From Lathyrus oleraceus (lineage: Eukaryota; Streptophyta; Magnoliopsida; Fabales; Fabaceae), in assembly GCF_024323335.1 (NCBI RefSeq), contig NC_066581.1, forward strand, positions 440,659,816-440,723,815: DNA of 64,000 bases, written 5' to 3'. Both the position numbers and the translations under genes were made by a program. The notes beneath the pieces were generated by a model. The model did not search any database. It had not been told where the DNA came from and worked only from the letters and a program-made list of their open reading frames with translations. Below are positions 10,714 through 23,422 of this stretch, one piece after another (position 1 is the first letter of the stretch; every line of letters begins with the position of its first letter).

Positions 10714-12155
10714 TGTAAGACCCCAATTTTGTCCCTAAGATCCCTCATGGCATCATAACATTGCATTTGCATTGCCTCAAGGATCATAAGCATCTTGGTT
10801 CCCCTTACCTTTGGGTGGGACCTCTTGTGAGTGGTTTGAGATCACCAAGCATGCTTGAATTGTATATTATTGCTTTTCTTATTTTTCTTACTAACCAAAA
10901 GCACAAAAATATGTCACTAACATTTCTTGTGTTTAGCTTGAGCAATCACAAGGTCAAAAGCTTCAAGGAGATCATAAGTACAAAGATATGGCCAAGAAAA
11001 GAGGAAAGCAAACATGGAAATGGTTCCCAAATCTCTCATCCATCAAATATGCCTCCCTAGCATCTCAATTCATCATTTTGATCAAAGCAAGTCAAAGGGT
11101 TTGGGGTTTGTTCCCCAAGGAAACCCTAGTTCATCAGATCATCCACAATGCCTTGCTCCTGAAGCAACCTCACCCCATGATCAAATACAATCAAGGGAAT
11201 TTCTTTAATTCATAATTTCTTGCATATTTGAACTTATTTGAGTGTCCTCAATCATCAATCCATCAAGACATGAGTCATGGACTTGAGAAGTTGATCAGTC
11301 AATCCATCTGATTATTTTGAAATGCACCAAGACCTAACTTTTTATGTGTTGGTCAAATGGAGATGATCCCAAAAGCAACAATGTTCTTAATGACACTATA
11401 AACAACTTTCATTTTCATCAAAAATTTATTTGAAGCTTGTAAAGTCACCATCCATTCCAAGACATTATAGGTCATTTTGACTGAAACCCTAATTTTGGGT
11501 CAACTTCCCAAGAACATAACTCATTCTTTTTTTAAGATTTTTAGGTGGGATCAAATGAATTGGAAAGCTTAAGGTGTCTAATTCAAATTTTATGTTGAAC
11601 AAAATTTCAAAAGCTCAAAATAAATACATGTGATAATGCAAAACATTATAGGTCACTTTGGACCAAATGCATTGAAAGTCAAAAAAGTCCAACTTCAAGT
11701 GCATATAACTTCTTCATAAAAAATCCAAATGATGCAAAATTTAAGTCCATTTTGATTTTCTTGAAAGTATCTACAACTTTGGTGTTGGAGGTTTTTTGAT
11801 TTGGAGCTTGCATCATCAAAACAGAAGGGCTTGAACATTGGCCAAATTTGGAAACCTTGCCTTTACATGTTTTGCACCTTACACTTTAAACTCAAAATTC
11901 ACTAATTTCCACACTTCAAATGGATTTTTTCCCAACATAATATTTGTTCCTTACATCAAGACCTTTCCAACGATTACTCACATGCTCATGTTTGGATTTG
12001 GAAAATGGCATTTTCGAAGAGGAGAAGTTTTAGGCATGATTATGCATAACATGTTGAAATTCATCACACAAGCCAATTCAATCCAAACTACACGACCAAA
12101 CCATCTCACATTCATTTCAGATTGCATTTGCACCAAGTTTTGGACCTCACATGTG

Positions 12156-12238
12156 CCTGTACAGGCCCATGCATGGAGGACCCAATTCACATGCACACGA
12201 GTTTGATCATGCATTGCATCAGCTCTTGCTATAAATAC
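12156..12238 (+). promoter_or_regulatory. Core promoter region of element A 3' LTR (palindrome plus TATA box)
   Basis: TATAAATAC at 12230-12238 is preceded by the perfect 10-bp palindrome CCTGTACAGG at 12156-12165. The B LTR has the same palindrome at 36621-36630 and TATAAATAG at 36695, with the same 64-base gap, inside sequence that is otherwise diverged. The arrangement suggests a U3 promoter with a symmetrical factor site. Unproven. Confidence 0.5.
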
Positions 12239-14324
12239 ACTTGCTAGCTTCACTTGAAATCCAACCTAATGGCGCCTGAGATGCTGCACAACTGAATCCA
12301 TAACCATTACCAAAGGAACTATTTCACTTTTCTTCAATTTTTTCAGATCTGTAATTCAACTAAATCTGGTTGAATCTTTGGATCTAAAGTTCATAGACCT
12401 CTCTCTCATAGTCCATTGTACTTCTGTTTTGCAAAAGGAAGCAAAGAAATCATCTCAAATCTTCTCAATTCAAAGGTATGGTCCAACTGATTTTCGCTTC
12501 GAATCTCCTTGTTCCATGATCTATTTGCCTGGCCAATGTGTTTTCTGATGTCCTCACTTGAGAGGCAAGCCAATGGTGGCTTTAATTTCGTGTTTTAATG
12601 AACTGTAATTTTTTTACCTGAATCTTCCAGCTCTGATTTCTTATTCTATAGAAAGTTTGAGTGCAATTCAAGGTTACAGGGGTGATGTACATCACCCTAG
12701 CTTCATTTCGATATATGTATCGTGTGGTTTGGTTAAGGTTTGAAAACCTGCAACTGGTGGCTGGATTCTGCCTTCTCACCGGAGAAGACGGTGGTTTCCA
12801 CCACCGTCCACACGTGGATGGCTTCACAGCCCTTGGATCCATTGACCACGATCTAATCTCCACCTTTGTTTCTTATGACCTTTTTTAATACCATGTGTGA
12901 CGCGTTTGACTGAAGCCTACCATGGAAGCGCGCATATGGAGCATTTGATCAGCCACGTCAATTAATGAGGCTTGATCCGACGCTCCTGGTTTTTTTGATT
13001 TTTCTATTTTCTGATTTAATTTCTTTTATTTCTTTTATTTTCAAAAATTCATATCTTCTTTATTTTTATTCCAAAAAATATGAGACCAATTGCATTCTTC
13101 TCCAAATAAATTCTAGTTTCTAATTTTGATTTTTAATATTTTTTATTTTGTCATTTGATATTTTTTGTGAATTTTCTCTTTTTTGGCTATTTTTAATTCA
13201 TTTTAAATAGTTTTCAATATTCAAAAAATACAAAAATATTTTCCTAACCTATTTGAATGATGATGGATCTATGAAAAATATTCTCATCAATTTTTTAGTT
13301 GATTTGAGATTTATTTGAGATTTTAGTTCAATTGGGTTATTTTTATTCACTTTTAATTGATTAAAAATAGTATCTGACTTTTAAAAATGCTGAAATTTTT
13401 TGTCAAACTTTGTTTGACCTTGTTGAACTTGGGATAAATCACTTGGACCTTTCAAGGTTGATTTGAAGTGATTTTGAAGTTTGACCTTTCTTTTATTTTT
13501 AATTCAAGTTTATTTTGATATTAAAAATGCCAAAAATATTTTGATTATTATTTGACCTCCAATCTCCTTCCCATTTCTGGTTTCTCATTGTTTGACTTTG
13601 ACTCTCAATGTCATTTGGTCAACACACATGGATTGGTACATTTTATTTCACCTTATGCACTTTATTCTTTCCATTTCCTTTTCCATTATTCATCTCTTTC
13701 TTCTTCTTCTTCTTTTTCCTTTTGATGAATGAGTTGAAGGTTGATAAGTTAGCATTGATTAGGGAGACTTAATCTTCCTTGATTCAAATCTAATTCATCT
13801 TGATCAATTGATCAAGTGAATGACTTTGCATTAAGGATAGGTCGTTTCCTAAATCATGCAAAAGACTTAAACCAATACAAGATCAATTCTCTTCTTCTTT
13901 TTGGCATGGCAAGTTGTGGGAACTTGGTTCACTAATCAAGACTTCTAACTTGTGTTGTTGCCTACATTATTATTGACCAGCCTCAGATAGTTGTGACTTC
14001 TGCATAAGTCCAATTACGATTGCTTAACATAGCGCTAAATTTGCCTTATGGCATACTAACTACTAACACTAACTATTAACCATTAACATTTACTTTTGCT
14101 CTTTACTTTTATGCAATTTACTATTCTTGCACATATTATCCATTTGCTTTTTTCCTTTGCTCACTTGAGCACATGTTTATGTTAATGCAATTTGCCTTTT
14201 GCTCACTTGAGCACATAATTATGTATATACTATTGTGTTTATGTTTTGTTTGATTGTTGTGAACCAAAATGCAAAAAATGGACAAAAGGACTTAGACTTT
14301 AGGACCTTCCCTATGCAAAATGGA

Positions 14325-14404
14325 GTCAAAGAGCAACTAGGCCTCATGCCTTTAGAGTGCTATAAATGTCAAAGAGCAACTAGGCCTCATGCCTTTAGAA
14401 TGCT
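14325..14404 (+). repeat. 43-bp tandem duplication in type II LTR (A copy)
   Basis: Two nearly identical units start GTCAAAGAGCAACTAGGCCT at 14325 and 14368. The LTR of B has the equivalent pair near 38762 and 38805, so the duplication predates the split of these copies. Confidence 0.8.
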
Positions 14405-15649
14405 TAAAGCTTGAAGATGAACATTGAAAGGACCATATTCTAAACTCCCTCTTGTCCATTATTTGATTGTTAATAGAACCTTTTGATGTGTGTGTTTCTT
14501 TGTGCTAGGGATTCCAACTTGAGCCAAATTGGGGAACCATTGCATGAACTTCTAAGGGAGAGAGATCCAAGATACCTTGAGGAACTATTCCAAGAGTTCA
14601 TTTGATTGTTGATTGCTTTAGTTTATGCTTATGTGATCGCTTATTCCAAAGAATGGGAGCTACTTGGATCATCCATATGATCTCAAGAGAGGAACTCCTT
14701 TTGTGGTCTTGTTTCTTATCCCTCACCTCTTTGCGTGTTTAGGACTCTAGCCATTCTTCTTCTTCTCTCCACTCTAACCCAAGCCAAAGTTTTCGTGCAA
14801 ACATTTAATACTTGTTTTCAACATTAGAAACCTAAGCCTTATGCTTTTGATTTTCAAACTCTCTTTTCATAACACTTATTTTTAATTGAATCTCTAAGTC
14901 AACTTTGACCATATTTTGTATGTACTTTTCATTGGTAAATATAACCCATTCAAATGTCTTTTGTGGTTTCAATGGCCACTCTCTTAATCAAAACTTTTCC
15001 ATAACCTTTAGCTATTAGGTTTGAGTTATCCTTTAAGTAGATGTAATACTCACCTATATCCTTAGTGATGGACAATGAGTCTTCGATGCTTATTATAGGG
15101 TTAACCCCTCACTAGCATGTTGAAGCTATCCTCACATGGTGGATTTGTGGTTTTAGGTTGAGTTTTCTCCCTTGGATAACAAAAGACGTTAAGGCTTTTG
15201 GACCAATCAATTCACCAACTCATTTTTTTGAGATTTTTACCCCGAACTACGAGGTTTTGATCCTACCTTTTTTAAAGATGGTACGTAGGCAATGGGTTTA
15301 TCCATCCAAACATAAAATGTAAATAATCTTGTATATTCTCTTCTCATCTCTTCAATCATGTTTGCACAAACAAATTTTCACAAAACAACAACCTTACAAC
15401 AAGTATGAAAAGGGCTCCCTAGGAGTACCTAGGATGTTTTGGGTGCCTAACACCTTCCCATTACATAACCAACCCCCTTACCCAGATCTCTGACTCTCTT
15501 TTACTAGTTTTTAATTTGATAAAACTTTTAGGTTTTTGTTCGCTTTCTAACCATTCCTTTGGATAAATAGAAGTGCGATGGCGACTCGACTTGTATGATT
15601 TACCTTGGATTTAGTCAATATCTCTAATGGTAACGAATACCCCGCTACA

Positions 15650-16844
15650 ATACTGTCAAAAGCTTTCTGGCAATCTTCGGTCCAATCACAAGACTGATCT
15701 TTCTGAAGAAGCTTGAATATAGGTGCACATGTGGCAGTCATGTGGGAAATGAATCTAGAAATATAATTCAAGTGGTTGAGAAAGCCTCTGACTTGCTTCT
15801 GAGTTTTGGGCGCATGCGTCTCTTGTATTGCTTTGACCTTAGCAGGATCAACTTCAATACCCTTCTCGCTGACAATAAAGCCCAACAACTTACCAGAACG
15901 AACACCAAAAGTACACCTATTGGGATTCAAGCGGAGTTTATACTTCCTCAAACGCTGGAATAGCTTCAACAAATGCTTAACATGTTCCTCTTCATCAATT
16001 GATTTAGAAATCATGTCATCAACATATACTTCAATCTATTTATGCATCATATCATGAAAAAGAGTAGTCATTACTCTCTGGTAAGTCGCACCAGCATTCT
16101 TTAGAGCGAAAGGCATCACTCTATTATAGAATGTTCCTTAAGGTGTAATGAATGTGGTCTTCTCCATAACTTCGGGTGCCATCTTGATCTGATTATATCA
16201 GGAAAATCCATCCATAAACGAAAAGACTTTGAATTTAGCAGTATTGTCTACCAACATATCAATGTGTGGTAAAGGGAAATCCTCTTTCGGACTGGCTTTA
16301 TTCAAATCTCTATAGTCAACACACATGCGGACTTTTCCATCTTTCTTTGGCACATGCACAATATTGGCCACCCATTGCGGATACTCAGTGGTTACAAGGA
16401 AATCAGCATCAATCTACTTATGCACTTCCTCTTTGATCTTCACGGTCATATTAGGATGCGTTCTTCTCAACTTCTGGTTGACTGGCGGACATTTTGGCTT
16501 TAACGACAATCTATGCTCCACTATCTCAGAATCCAACCCAGGCATGTCTTGATAGGACAAAGCAAACACATCTGAATATTCTCGAAGAAGATCAATCAAC
16601 CCCTTTCTTAGCATCTGAACACGGTCGAGACCCAATCTTGACTTCCTTCACATCATCTTCGGAACCCAAGTTGACTAGCTCAATCTGCTCTTCAAACGGC
16701 TGAATAATCTTTTCATCTTGCTCAAGAAAACGAGATAATTCATCACTCATTTCTACATCACTTTCCTCTTCGGCCTTAAACACAGGGAATTTAAAATTTG
16801 GAAGAGGAGAAGGATCATTGTATTCCATGGGGTTAGAAACCAAC
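15650..16844 (-). pseudogene. Element D pol: RT and start of RNase H, many stops
   Basis: Minus-strand exon after the intron. It begins with an acidic N-terminal stretch, then reads LRRTHPNMTVKIKEEV, KDGKVRMCVDYRDLNKAS, FMDGFS, the catalytic EVYVDDMI (just above 16014) and KLRLNPNRCTFGV. It ends in the RNase H start SCDWTEDCQKAFDSI at the junction with A. Relative to B there are stops where B has glutamine or tryptophan-type positions, for example after EEVHK, FMDGFS and TFITP. The extension beyond 15650 belongs to A's LTR. It is a dead reverse transcriptase. Confidence 0.88.
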
Positions 16845-17095
16845 TTGCATAATAATTTGATATTTTGATTTTAGAGAAGTGAATTTGTGACCAAATATTA
16901 TGCAGATGGAAAATTATATTGTTTATTTATGTTTTTTGTGATTACCATTTTCAGAATAAAACAAAAAGTAAAAACAAACATCAAAGATGTGGATGAATAG
17001 AATTAATTTTATTAATGATCAATTTAAAATGCCCAAACAATGTTCACTTCTCCCTTAGGCATAGGAGAAGGATTTTAAAATCTAAAAGCAATTAC
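16845..17095 (-). other. Intron of element D between protease and RT
   Basis: The equivalent of the introns in B and C. On the minus strand the donor reads CTAA|GTAATTG (GT at 17095-17094). The acceptor by homology is ATGCAA|G, where B and C have ATGCAG|G, so the AG here is shifted by one base or lost. It is about 251 bp. The upstream frame stops within the intron. Splicing of a short intron at this position is established for Ogre elements. Confidence 0.65.
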
Positions 17096-17908
17096 TTAGA
17101 TCGATGCAAAATAACAGGAATATCAACAGCAATCTAATTGTTGCATGTCTTTCCATGCGTTACAAAGTTGGTGCAGTCTTCCTCTTTGTTATCCTCCAAC
17201 ACAGCAGCTAAGTGTTGTTCATTTCCATGAATGAACCCTCCGCTACGGAAGCTGAGTTGCATATATTCAGATCTAATAGTTGATGAGCCGTTCTGGAACA
17301 GTACCTTCTTCAACAATCTTCTGAGCATCTTTCAAGGAGGACATAGGTGCCCCAACTCTCTTCTCAGCAGCAATAGATCAGGCTTGGAACGGAGTTCCAA
17401 CCTCATCCTCAGCTTCAACATACGAGAAAGATGATAGGTGACTAACCAACAGCGCCTTCTCTCCACTAACAATCACTAGCTTACCATTCTTGACAAATTT
17501 CAATTTCTGATACAGAGTGGAGGTAACAGCTCCTGCCTCATGAATCCATGGCCTTCCCAAAAAACAGTTGTAGGTCGGATGGATATCCATTACTTGAAAA
17601 GTAATCTGAAAATCACTCGGACCTATCTTGACTGGAAGGTCCACTTCACCAATTACTGTCTTGCGCGAACCATCAAAGGCTTTGACGATTACACCACTAT
17701 ACCTCATAGGCGTTCCTTGGTAAGATAGCTTCGACAAAGTTGACTTCGGAAGCACATTCAGTGACGAACCGGTGTCAACAAGCATATTTGACAAAGCATC
17801 TTCCTTACAGTTCATTGAAATATGCAACGCCAGATTATGATTTCTTCCCTCCTCAGGGAGTTCTTCATCGCAAAAGCTCAAATTATTGCATGAAGTGGTG
17901 TTAGCCAC
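17096..17908 (-). pseudogene. Element D aspartic protease and downstream linker
   Basis: The minus-strand frame 17908-17378 is open for 176 codons and contains the retropepsin active site in MLVDTGSSLNVLP (Asp codon 17776-17774). It also carries CFLGRPWIHEAGAV and GEKALLVSHLS, matching the protease of B at 45220-45800. After 17378 a stop occurs and the linker to the intron (VHSWK region, ending near HPV-like VPVILHRSK just before 17096) is broken by stops and frameshifts. The protease would be cut from a gag-pro-pol polyprotein. Dead because the surrounding frame is broken. Confidence 0.85.
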
Positions 17909-17920
17909 GATGTGATCAAA

Positions 17921-18745
17921 CTAATCCACAGTAACATCATGGTCTACGAAAGCTTGTTCAAGAACTCTCTGTAGTGCTTCTCTATGCGCTTCGAAATTCA
18001 TCAGCAAAGACAACACTGAGATTTTTGAGGGGGTTTGGAGCAACTGCTCAACCATATTAAATTCGCTCCTTTTTATTAATCGGAGTACCTCATCATCATC
18101 ATTGGCTTTCAAGTTACTGCATTCACAAGACTTATCTTTTGAAAAACCAACCAGATCTACATTAGGCACCTCCACCTTCTTACCAACAATCATTTCCTCT
18201 TTGTTTTCTGGGAACACCGGCCCAAACACTCGACCACTACGGGTCACCTTCGTTACATCAGCAATGCTCACTACTGAACTAGTCGTAGGTAACGGGACCT
18301 CTTGACCATTCTTTATCATTGTAGCATTGTACTGGTACGCTACAGCCTTATCTGATGAATACCATACTGGGCCCGCTAACCGTATTACCAACGGCCATAC
18401 TGATCTTTGACTGACATTCTTATTATTGTTGTTGTCGTATTGAATTACCAACCGCTCTTGTTGTTTGAAAATGGGCACTATGACATTGACGTCGTCATCT
18501 GCATGATGAGATTGAACAATTTGAATCATGCCTTCATCCATCAGACGTTGGATGTCCCTTTTCACTACAACACACCCTATTGGGTTCACACTACAAACAA
18601 CGCAACCATCATGGTCATGTTCACAGTCACTCACCATACAAATATCCTTATGCATATGCACCAAGGATCTTCGGATAAACCGGACGTCAAAAACCTTGAA
18701 TTCTCTAGGATAACCGTCCACCATATTCACTGAAGAGTTCCCCAT
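17921..18745 (-). pseudogene. Element D gag-protease linker region
   Basis: An open frame of 274 codons on the minus strand. It corresponds to 44280-45170 of element B and lies between the gag zinc knuckle and the protease. It shows a His/Cys-rich patch (CEHDHDGCVVCSVNPIGC), then KRDIQRLMDEGMIQI, VTRSGRVFGPVFPENK and LIKRSEFNMVEQLLQTPSKISVLSLL. The same blocks occur in B, so it is a conserved part of the polyprotein. I know of no defined enzymatic function. It is the longest intact stretch of D apart from the ORF1 C-terminus. Confidence 0.75.
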
Positions 18746-19665
18746 GAGCGGGCAAAGTGTTCGCTTTCACATTTGGCGCGCGGTCCTCATAGGACACCAT
18801 ACCACTCTTCATAAGCTATTGAACCTCATACTTCAATGGATAGCAGTTTTCAATATCGTGTCCGGGTTCTCCTTGATGAAAAGCACAAAAGAGCTTAGGT
18901 TTATACCACTAGGGAAGTGGTTCTGGGATCTGCGGTGGGTTCCTCGGTTGAATTAAGTTCTTGAGAACTAATGAGGGATACAGCTCTGCATATGACATAG
19001 GAATCGGGTCAAAAGAGACCTTTTTCCTTTCAAAGTTCTGTTGATGATGATTGTTGTTGGTATTGTTGTTGTTGTAGGTGTTTGTTCTTTGTTGCGGTTG
19101 TTGTTGTTGACGTTGATGTTGTTGTTGTTGAATTGGTGTTGCTTGTTGATTAGAAAATACCGGAATTACTGATGACACTTGATGATGATGATGTTGACGG
19201 GATGGTGGATTTCTTCTGATCTGAGGCCTCCTCTACCTCCCACCTATTATTGCGTTGGTCTCACTATCCTTCTTCTTACTAAAGTTGCTACCATATCTCT
19301 TGCTTGTTGACGCCTCATCTCTTAACAACCGTCCCTCACGGACTCCTTCCTCAAGTCTCATCCCCATGTTTACCATTTCGGTAAAATCACTGGGGGCACT
19401 AGCAATCATGCGTTCATAATAAAATGAACTCAGAGTTTTCAAGAAGATTTTCGTTATTTCTTATCCTTCTGAGACATAGACCTCAGCTGGTCTCTATCAG
19501 GAGCCATATCTATATTATACTTGTATTGCTTCACAAAAGCCTCTCCCAAGTCGTTGAAAGTGCAAATGCTCACGCTACCCAACCCCATGTACCAACAGAG
19601 TGCAGCACCAGTCAGACTATCTTGGAAGTAGTGAATAAGCAATTGATCATTGTCGATCTGAGTAA
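18746..19665 (-). pseudogene. Element D gag (central and C-terminal part)
   Basis: The minus strand reads NDQLLIHYFQDSLTGAALCWYMGL, DLGEAFVKQYKYNIDMAPDRDQL and, in a shifted frame, LSSFYYERMIASAPSDFTEMVNMGMRLEEGVREGRL, as in B gag (43320-43740). A Gln/Asn-rich tract (CAA/TTG repeats, about 19040-19145) and KKVSFDPIPMSYAELYPSLV follow. A zinc-knuckle-like segment (CAFHQGEPGHDIENC) ends the domain. Several frameshifts and stops. The N-terminal part of gag is missing at the E boundary (19666) and its start reappears at 33321. Confidence 0.82.
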
Positions 19666-21028
19666 TGTAAGACCCCAATTTTGACCCTAAAATCCCTCAT
19701 GCAATTACATCATAAGCATTAGCATTGGGATCATGTCTTGGCACCCTGCTCCCCCCTCTTTTCATTGGGTTTGTTTTGGGAGAGATTACCAAGCACTTTG
19801 TGATTATATCATACTTGTATATTATCATTTTACTAACTAAAATACCAAAAACATGTCTTTGCATTTGCCTAACTCTTTTGTAGGAAGGGCATGATCTCAT
19901 TGATTCATCAAGATCACATCTAGGGTTTGAGACCCTCATGAACAAAAAGCATAACCAAGAATTGATTCAAGAATGGTTATGAACATCATATATGAGTCCC
20001 AATGATCTCTACATGTTATATTGATCAACTTCTCCAACAAGCTATCTCACCAATTGATCAAATTTCTCAAGGGACACTTCAAAATTCATCATCTTATGCA
20101 TATATGATCTACCATGAGCCAATAAAGTCAAGAGAATTGGAAATTAGCAAGTTGGTTGATGGTGGTTGGGCAGATGAATTCATCTGATCAAAACTGGGTC
20201 TCCCTAGACCCTATCTCCTACAATTTTCACCATATGAAAATGATTCCAAGATAAAAGTTACTCTAAATTACATTCCCAACAACTTTCGTGTTAAGACATA
20301 GAGCTAGGTTTGCATGGAAAATCATTTTCTATGTTGAAACATTATAGGTCATTTTGTTTAAACCCTAATTTGAAAGTCAACTTCCCAAGGCCATAACTTT
20401 CTCAATTTTTATGAGATGAAAGATTCTAAGTTGTACAATCAAATTCAATGTGTCTAATTCAACTTTGATGTTTGGAGTGGGAGCTAATTTAACTTTTTTG
20501 AGCATGTGATATGAGGTTACATTATAGGTCACTTTTGACCTATACCATTGATCAAGTGATTTTTTCCAAACTTAAAAAATGCATAACTCTATCATTTCAA
20601 ATCCAAATGACATGAAATTGGTGATCATTTTTAAGGTCTTTGAGAGAGATACAACGTTTGTGAAGAAATGTTTCTCATTTGAAGCTCATATAAAAAGTTA
20701 AGCAAGGTGGAATGTGAAGACATATGGCTTGACACTTAGAAAAATTTTGATATGTCAAAACTTTCCAAACTTCCACCTCAAATTTCTCCAAGTTCCATGC
20801 TCCAAATGATAAAGTGTTGAACATGAAAGTTGTTACTCTTGATCTCACCTTTCTAAAGAGCTCAGATTAATTCATTTTGGATAAGAAATGCATAGGCCGC
20901 GCATGGCTTAAACAGGGTGATATCACTTGGCAAAGATCAAACTTCAAACATCAATGTGCACTTGCCTTGCAATCCAAGCTTAGTTCAGAGCATCTGATAT
21001 TCATTTTTGGATCTCAAGCAATCATTTC

Positions 21029-21125
21029 ATGGGCCTATGCGCGCCCATGCACCATTGCATCACCATTTTCCAAAATTGGAAAGTGAATTGGAGTGTGAAA
21101 TTATCAACTATTCAGCTATAAATAG
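21029..21125 (+). promoter_or_regulatory. Putative promoter of LTR E
   Basis: TATAAATAG at 21117-21125 is preceded by an inverted repeat ATGGGC/GCCCAT (about 21029-21048), at the place where LTRs A and B carry the CCTGTACAGG palindrome. The sequence differs but the symmetry is kept. Confidence 0.4.
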
Positions 21126-23417
21126 AGCTTCAATTGCTCAGAAATTTACACACAATCGTCCCAGTTTTGATCCCCCATTTCAAACCCTCACTTCTCAAAG
21201 GATAAGCCTGAAAAATTCTCTTGAATTTGAGCTTGAATTTCCACTGTTTTGAAATTCAATTCTCTAGGAATCCATAGCTTCTTAACCATTCAATCCTTCT
21301 CCTACAAGCAAGTGGAGTGAGACCAAGCACAAGCACAAGCAAGATCAAGATCAATTGAATCCATACCTATATTGAAGGTATTTTACAAAAAATTTGAACT
21401 CTTCGATTCTCTCAAATTCTTGCTCAATTCTATTATTTCTTTGGTTGTCTGAAGTCCTACCAATGTAGGTAAGAAGTTTGAGTTGCTTTGAGGTTAAATC
21501 GAAGCAACTCAGTTCATGTACCTCAAATTTCAACTCCATGTATCTCTCAATATACTTGGAGTTGGAGTGAATTGAGATCAGATTCGAGCTCAGTGCCATT
21601 TTTTTTAAGATCATGTCCTTGCTTTTCATTTTGGTGATGATTTATGGTGGACCAGTCCGGTGAGGTCCACCGGAGAAGATGACCAGAGCTCTGGCTCCGG
21701 CGATGAGTTGGCAAAGATCTAAACCACATGATCCCTCCATTATGTTTTAATCCTGAGCGTTGGTTTTGATTACCAAAGTTGCCACGCGCTACCTAAGGTC
21801 TATGGTGGATGGCGTGCTCTTGGCCACTTGATCTGCCACCTCAATTAATGAGGGAGATCAAGTGATCCATGTATTTTTGATTTTCTGAATTTTTATTATA
21901 ATTGCATTATTTTCAATAATTCATATTAAATTCAATATTGATCCAAAAAATATGGGACTTTCACCAAACAATTTCAAATATTTTTCTTTTTCATATTCTG
22001 AACTAAAATTATTTTGTGGATCATTATTAATATTTTTCATGAATTAATTCATTTTGCATTTGTTTTTAATTGTTTAAAAATATTTTTAAATGTCCAAAAA
22101 TTATGAAATTTTTTCTCTAAGATCCTCTGACCTTAATTGACCTATGATAAATATCATGGCCATTTCTTTGGTGTTTTGATGAGATTTTAGGAATTGGACA
22201 AAACATATTTGATTTAAATGCACTATTTTATTATTTTTAATTGAATAAATGCCAATTATTTTTGTTGACCATTTGTATTGACTTCTTTGAGTTTGCTTGT
22301 TGTTGTTGAGCCTTTGTCAAGGTTGATTTGACTTTGTCAAATTAATATCATTGGATTTAGGGGATTGATGGAATGTATATTCCATCTCCCAAAATGAATG
22401 AATGATATTAATTTGGTAAAAGTCCTCTTTTAACCAATTTGTGATTTCATTCATCCCCTTCCCACTTCATCTCATTCCTCTTCTTAATTCATTCATTCCA
22501 TTTGGCCTATGACATCTCAAAGTCCTAATGCTAGTTGATTGAATAATTGACATGAGTATGGATGAGATTAGGTCATATCTTTTGCATATTCTTTTTTGTG
22601 TGTGGTATGTTTCATGAGCATAGTCCATTATATTATGTCTCTAACATGCATTAACACCAAAATTCTTTTGCTCGGCCTTAAATAGTTGTGACTTCTATAT
22701 AAGTCTAATTATGATTGCTTAACATAACGCTAAATTTGTAACATAAAAGGCATAAGCATTCTAGTTAGTGAGATTGTAAGTCTCCCCTCTTTCATGGTAT
22801 TGTGTGGAAACTTGGCATTCTTTCCTTCCTTTGGAAGATGTTTTGGTTCAAGGATTCATGCTTGTGATAAGTGGGTTGAGTGTTCTCCAAAGAATGTCTT
22901 GAAAAGTAAAAGCAAAAGCAAAACAAAACTAACTTCTAACCTACTAACTACTAACTTTTAATTTCAAGCTATTACATTAATGCAATTTACTTCTAGCATT
23001 TTATTTCATTTTCCATTGTTCATATCATTCTAATTATTTATGTTAATGTAATTTTCACTTTGTCCATTTGGACCCTATTGTGTGATATATTTTGTTTGTG
23101 TATATTTTGCTTGTTTGTGTGGTCTTTGACAATTAATGTACATAATAACAACAAAAACCCTAAAAAAACTTTTGAGTGGACGGTTGGCTTGATCTTGAGC
23201 AAATGGACTTAGAATCTAGGCAACCTTCCTATGCTAATGGACTTGGCCAATGCCAACTTGTTGAAGAACCAAGTGCTTCCAATTTGAAATTCATCTGATA
23301 CATCTTTGAAGACCTCTCTAGGATTCATCTGCAATATGATCATTGGGAAGCTGTTATTTTGAACCTGTGACTTGTGGAATTCATCTGTTACATGGGTTAT
23401 TTTTTAAGGAGATCATG

Positions 23418-23422
23418 GAATG
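23418..23422. repeat. Target-site duplication of F, left copy (GAATG)
   Basis: The five bases before the 5' LTR are repeated at 32668-32672 after the 3' LTR. They also fix the LTR ends, because the 5' copy starts TATTGG (mutated from TGTTGG) and ends TTTTA (mutated from TTTCA). Confidence 0.88.

Larger units (their letters stand above)
1..15649 (+). mobile_element. Ogre-type Ty3/gypsy element A, 3' part (RNase H to 3' LTR)
   Basis: The window opens inside pol of a plus-strand Ogre/Tat-type element. Order: end of RT/RNase H, second RNase H, integrase, a 2.8 kb 3' UTR, a polypurine tract and a full 3' LTR (10714-15649). The integrase is split by solo LTR S at 1578-7172. The right end (CCGCTACA) abuts minus-strand RNase H of element D, so A inserted into D. 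ORF1, gag, pro and the 5' LTR lie left of the window. The expected target duplication at the right edge starts ATACT (15650) and needs the left flank to confirm. Confidence 0.9.
10714..15649 (+). repeat. 3' LTR of element A (4,936 bp, type II)
   Basis: It runs from TGTAAGACCCCAATTTT directly after the polypurine tract to CCGCTACA at 15649. Its middle part matches the LTRs of B (35168-40039) and E but not those of S and C. It has a TATA box at 12230, a two-copy 43-bp tandem repeat near 14325 and the conserved U5 block from about 15241, including a PBS-like TGGCGACTCG at 15579. A PBS does not follow because element D begins at 15650, which confirms that this is a 3' LTR at an insertion edge. 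Confidence 0.9.

Noticed and set aside
11838..12253. Open frames of 90-120 codons on both strands in A's 3' LTR
   Set aside because: They overlap the promoter region of an LTR and are not conserved in the B LTR.
15547..16014. RNase H frame of D extending to 15547
   Set aside because: The part left of 15650 is antisense LTR sequence of A read through by chance; the real D sequence ends at the junction.
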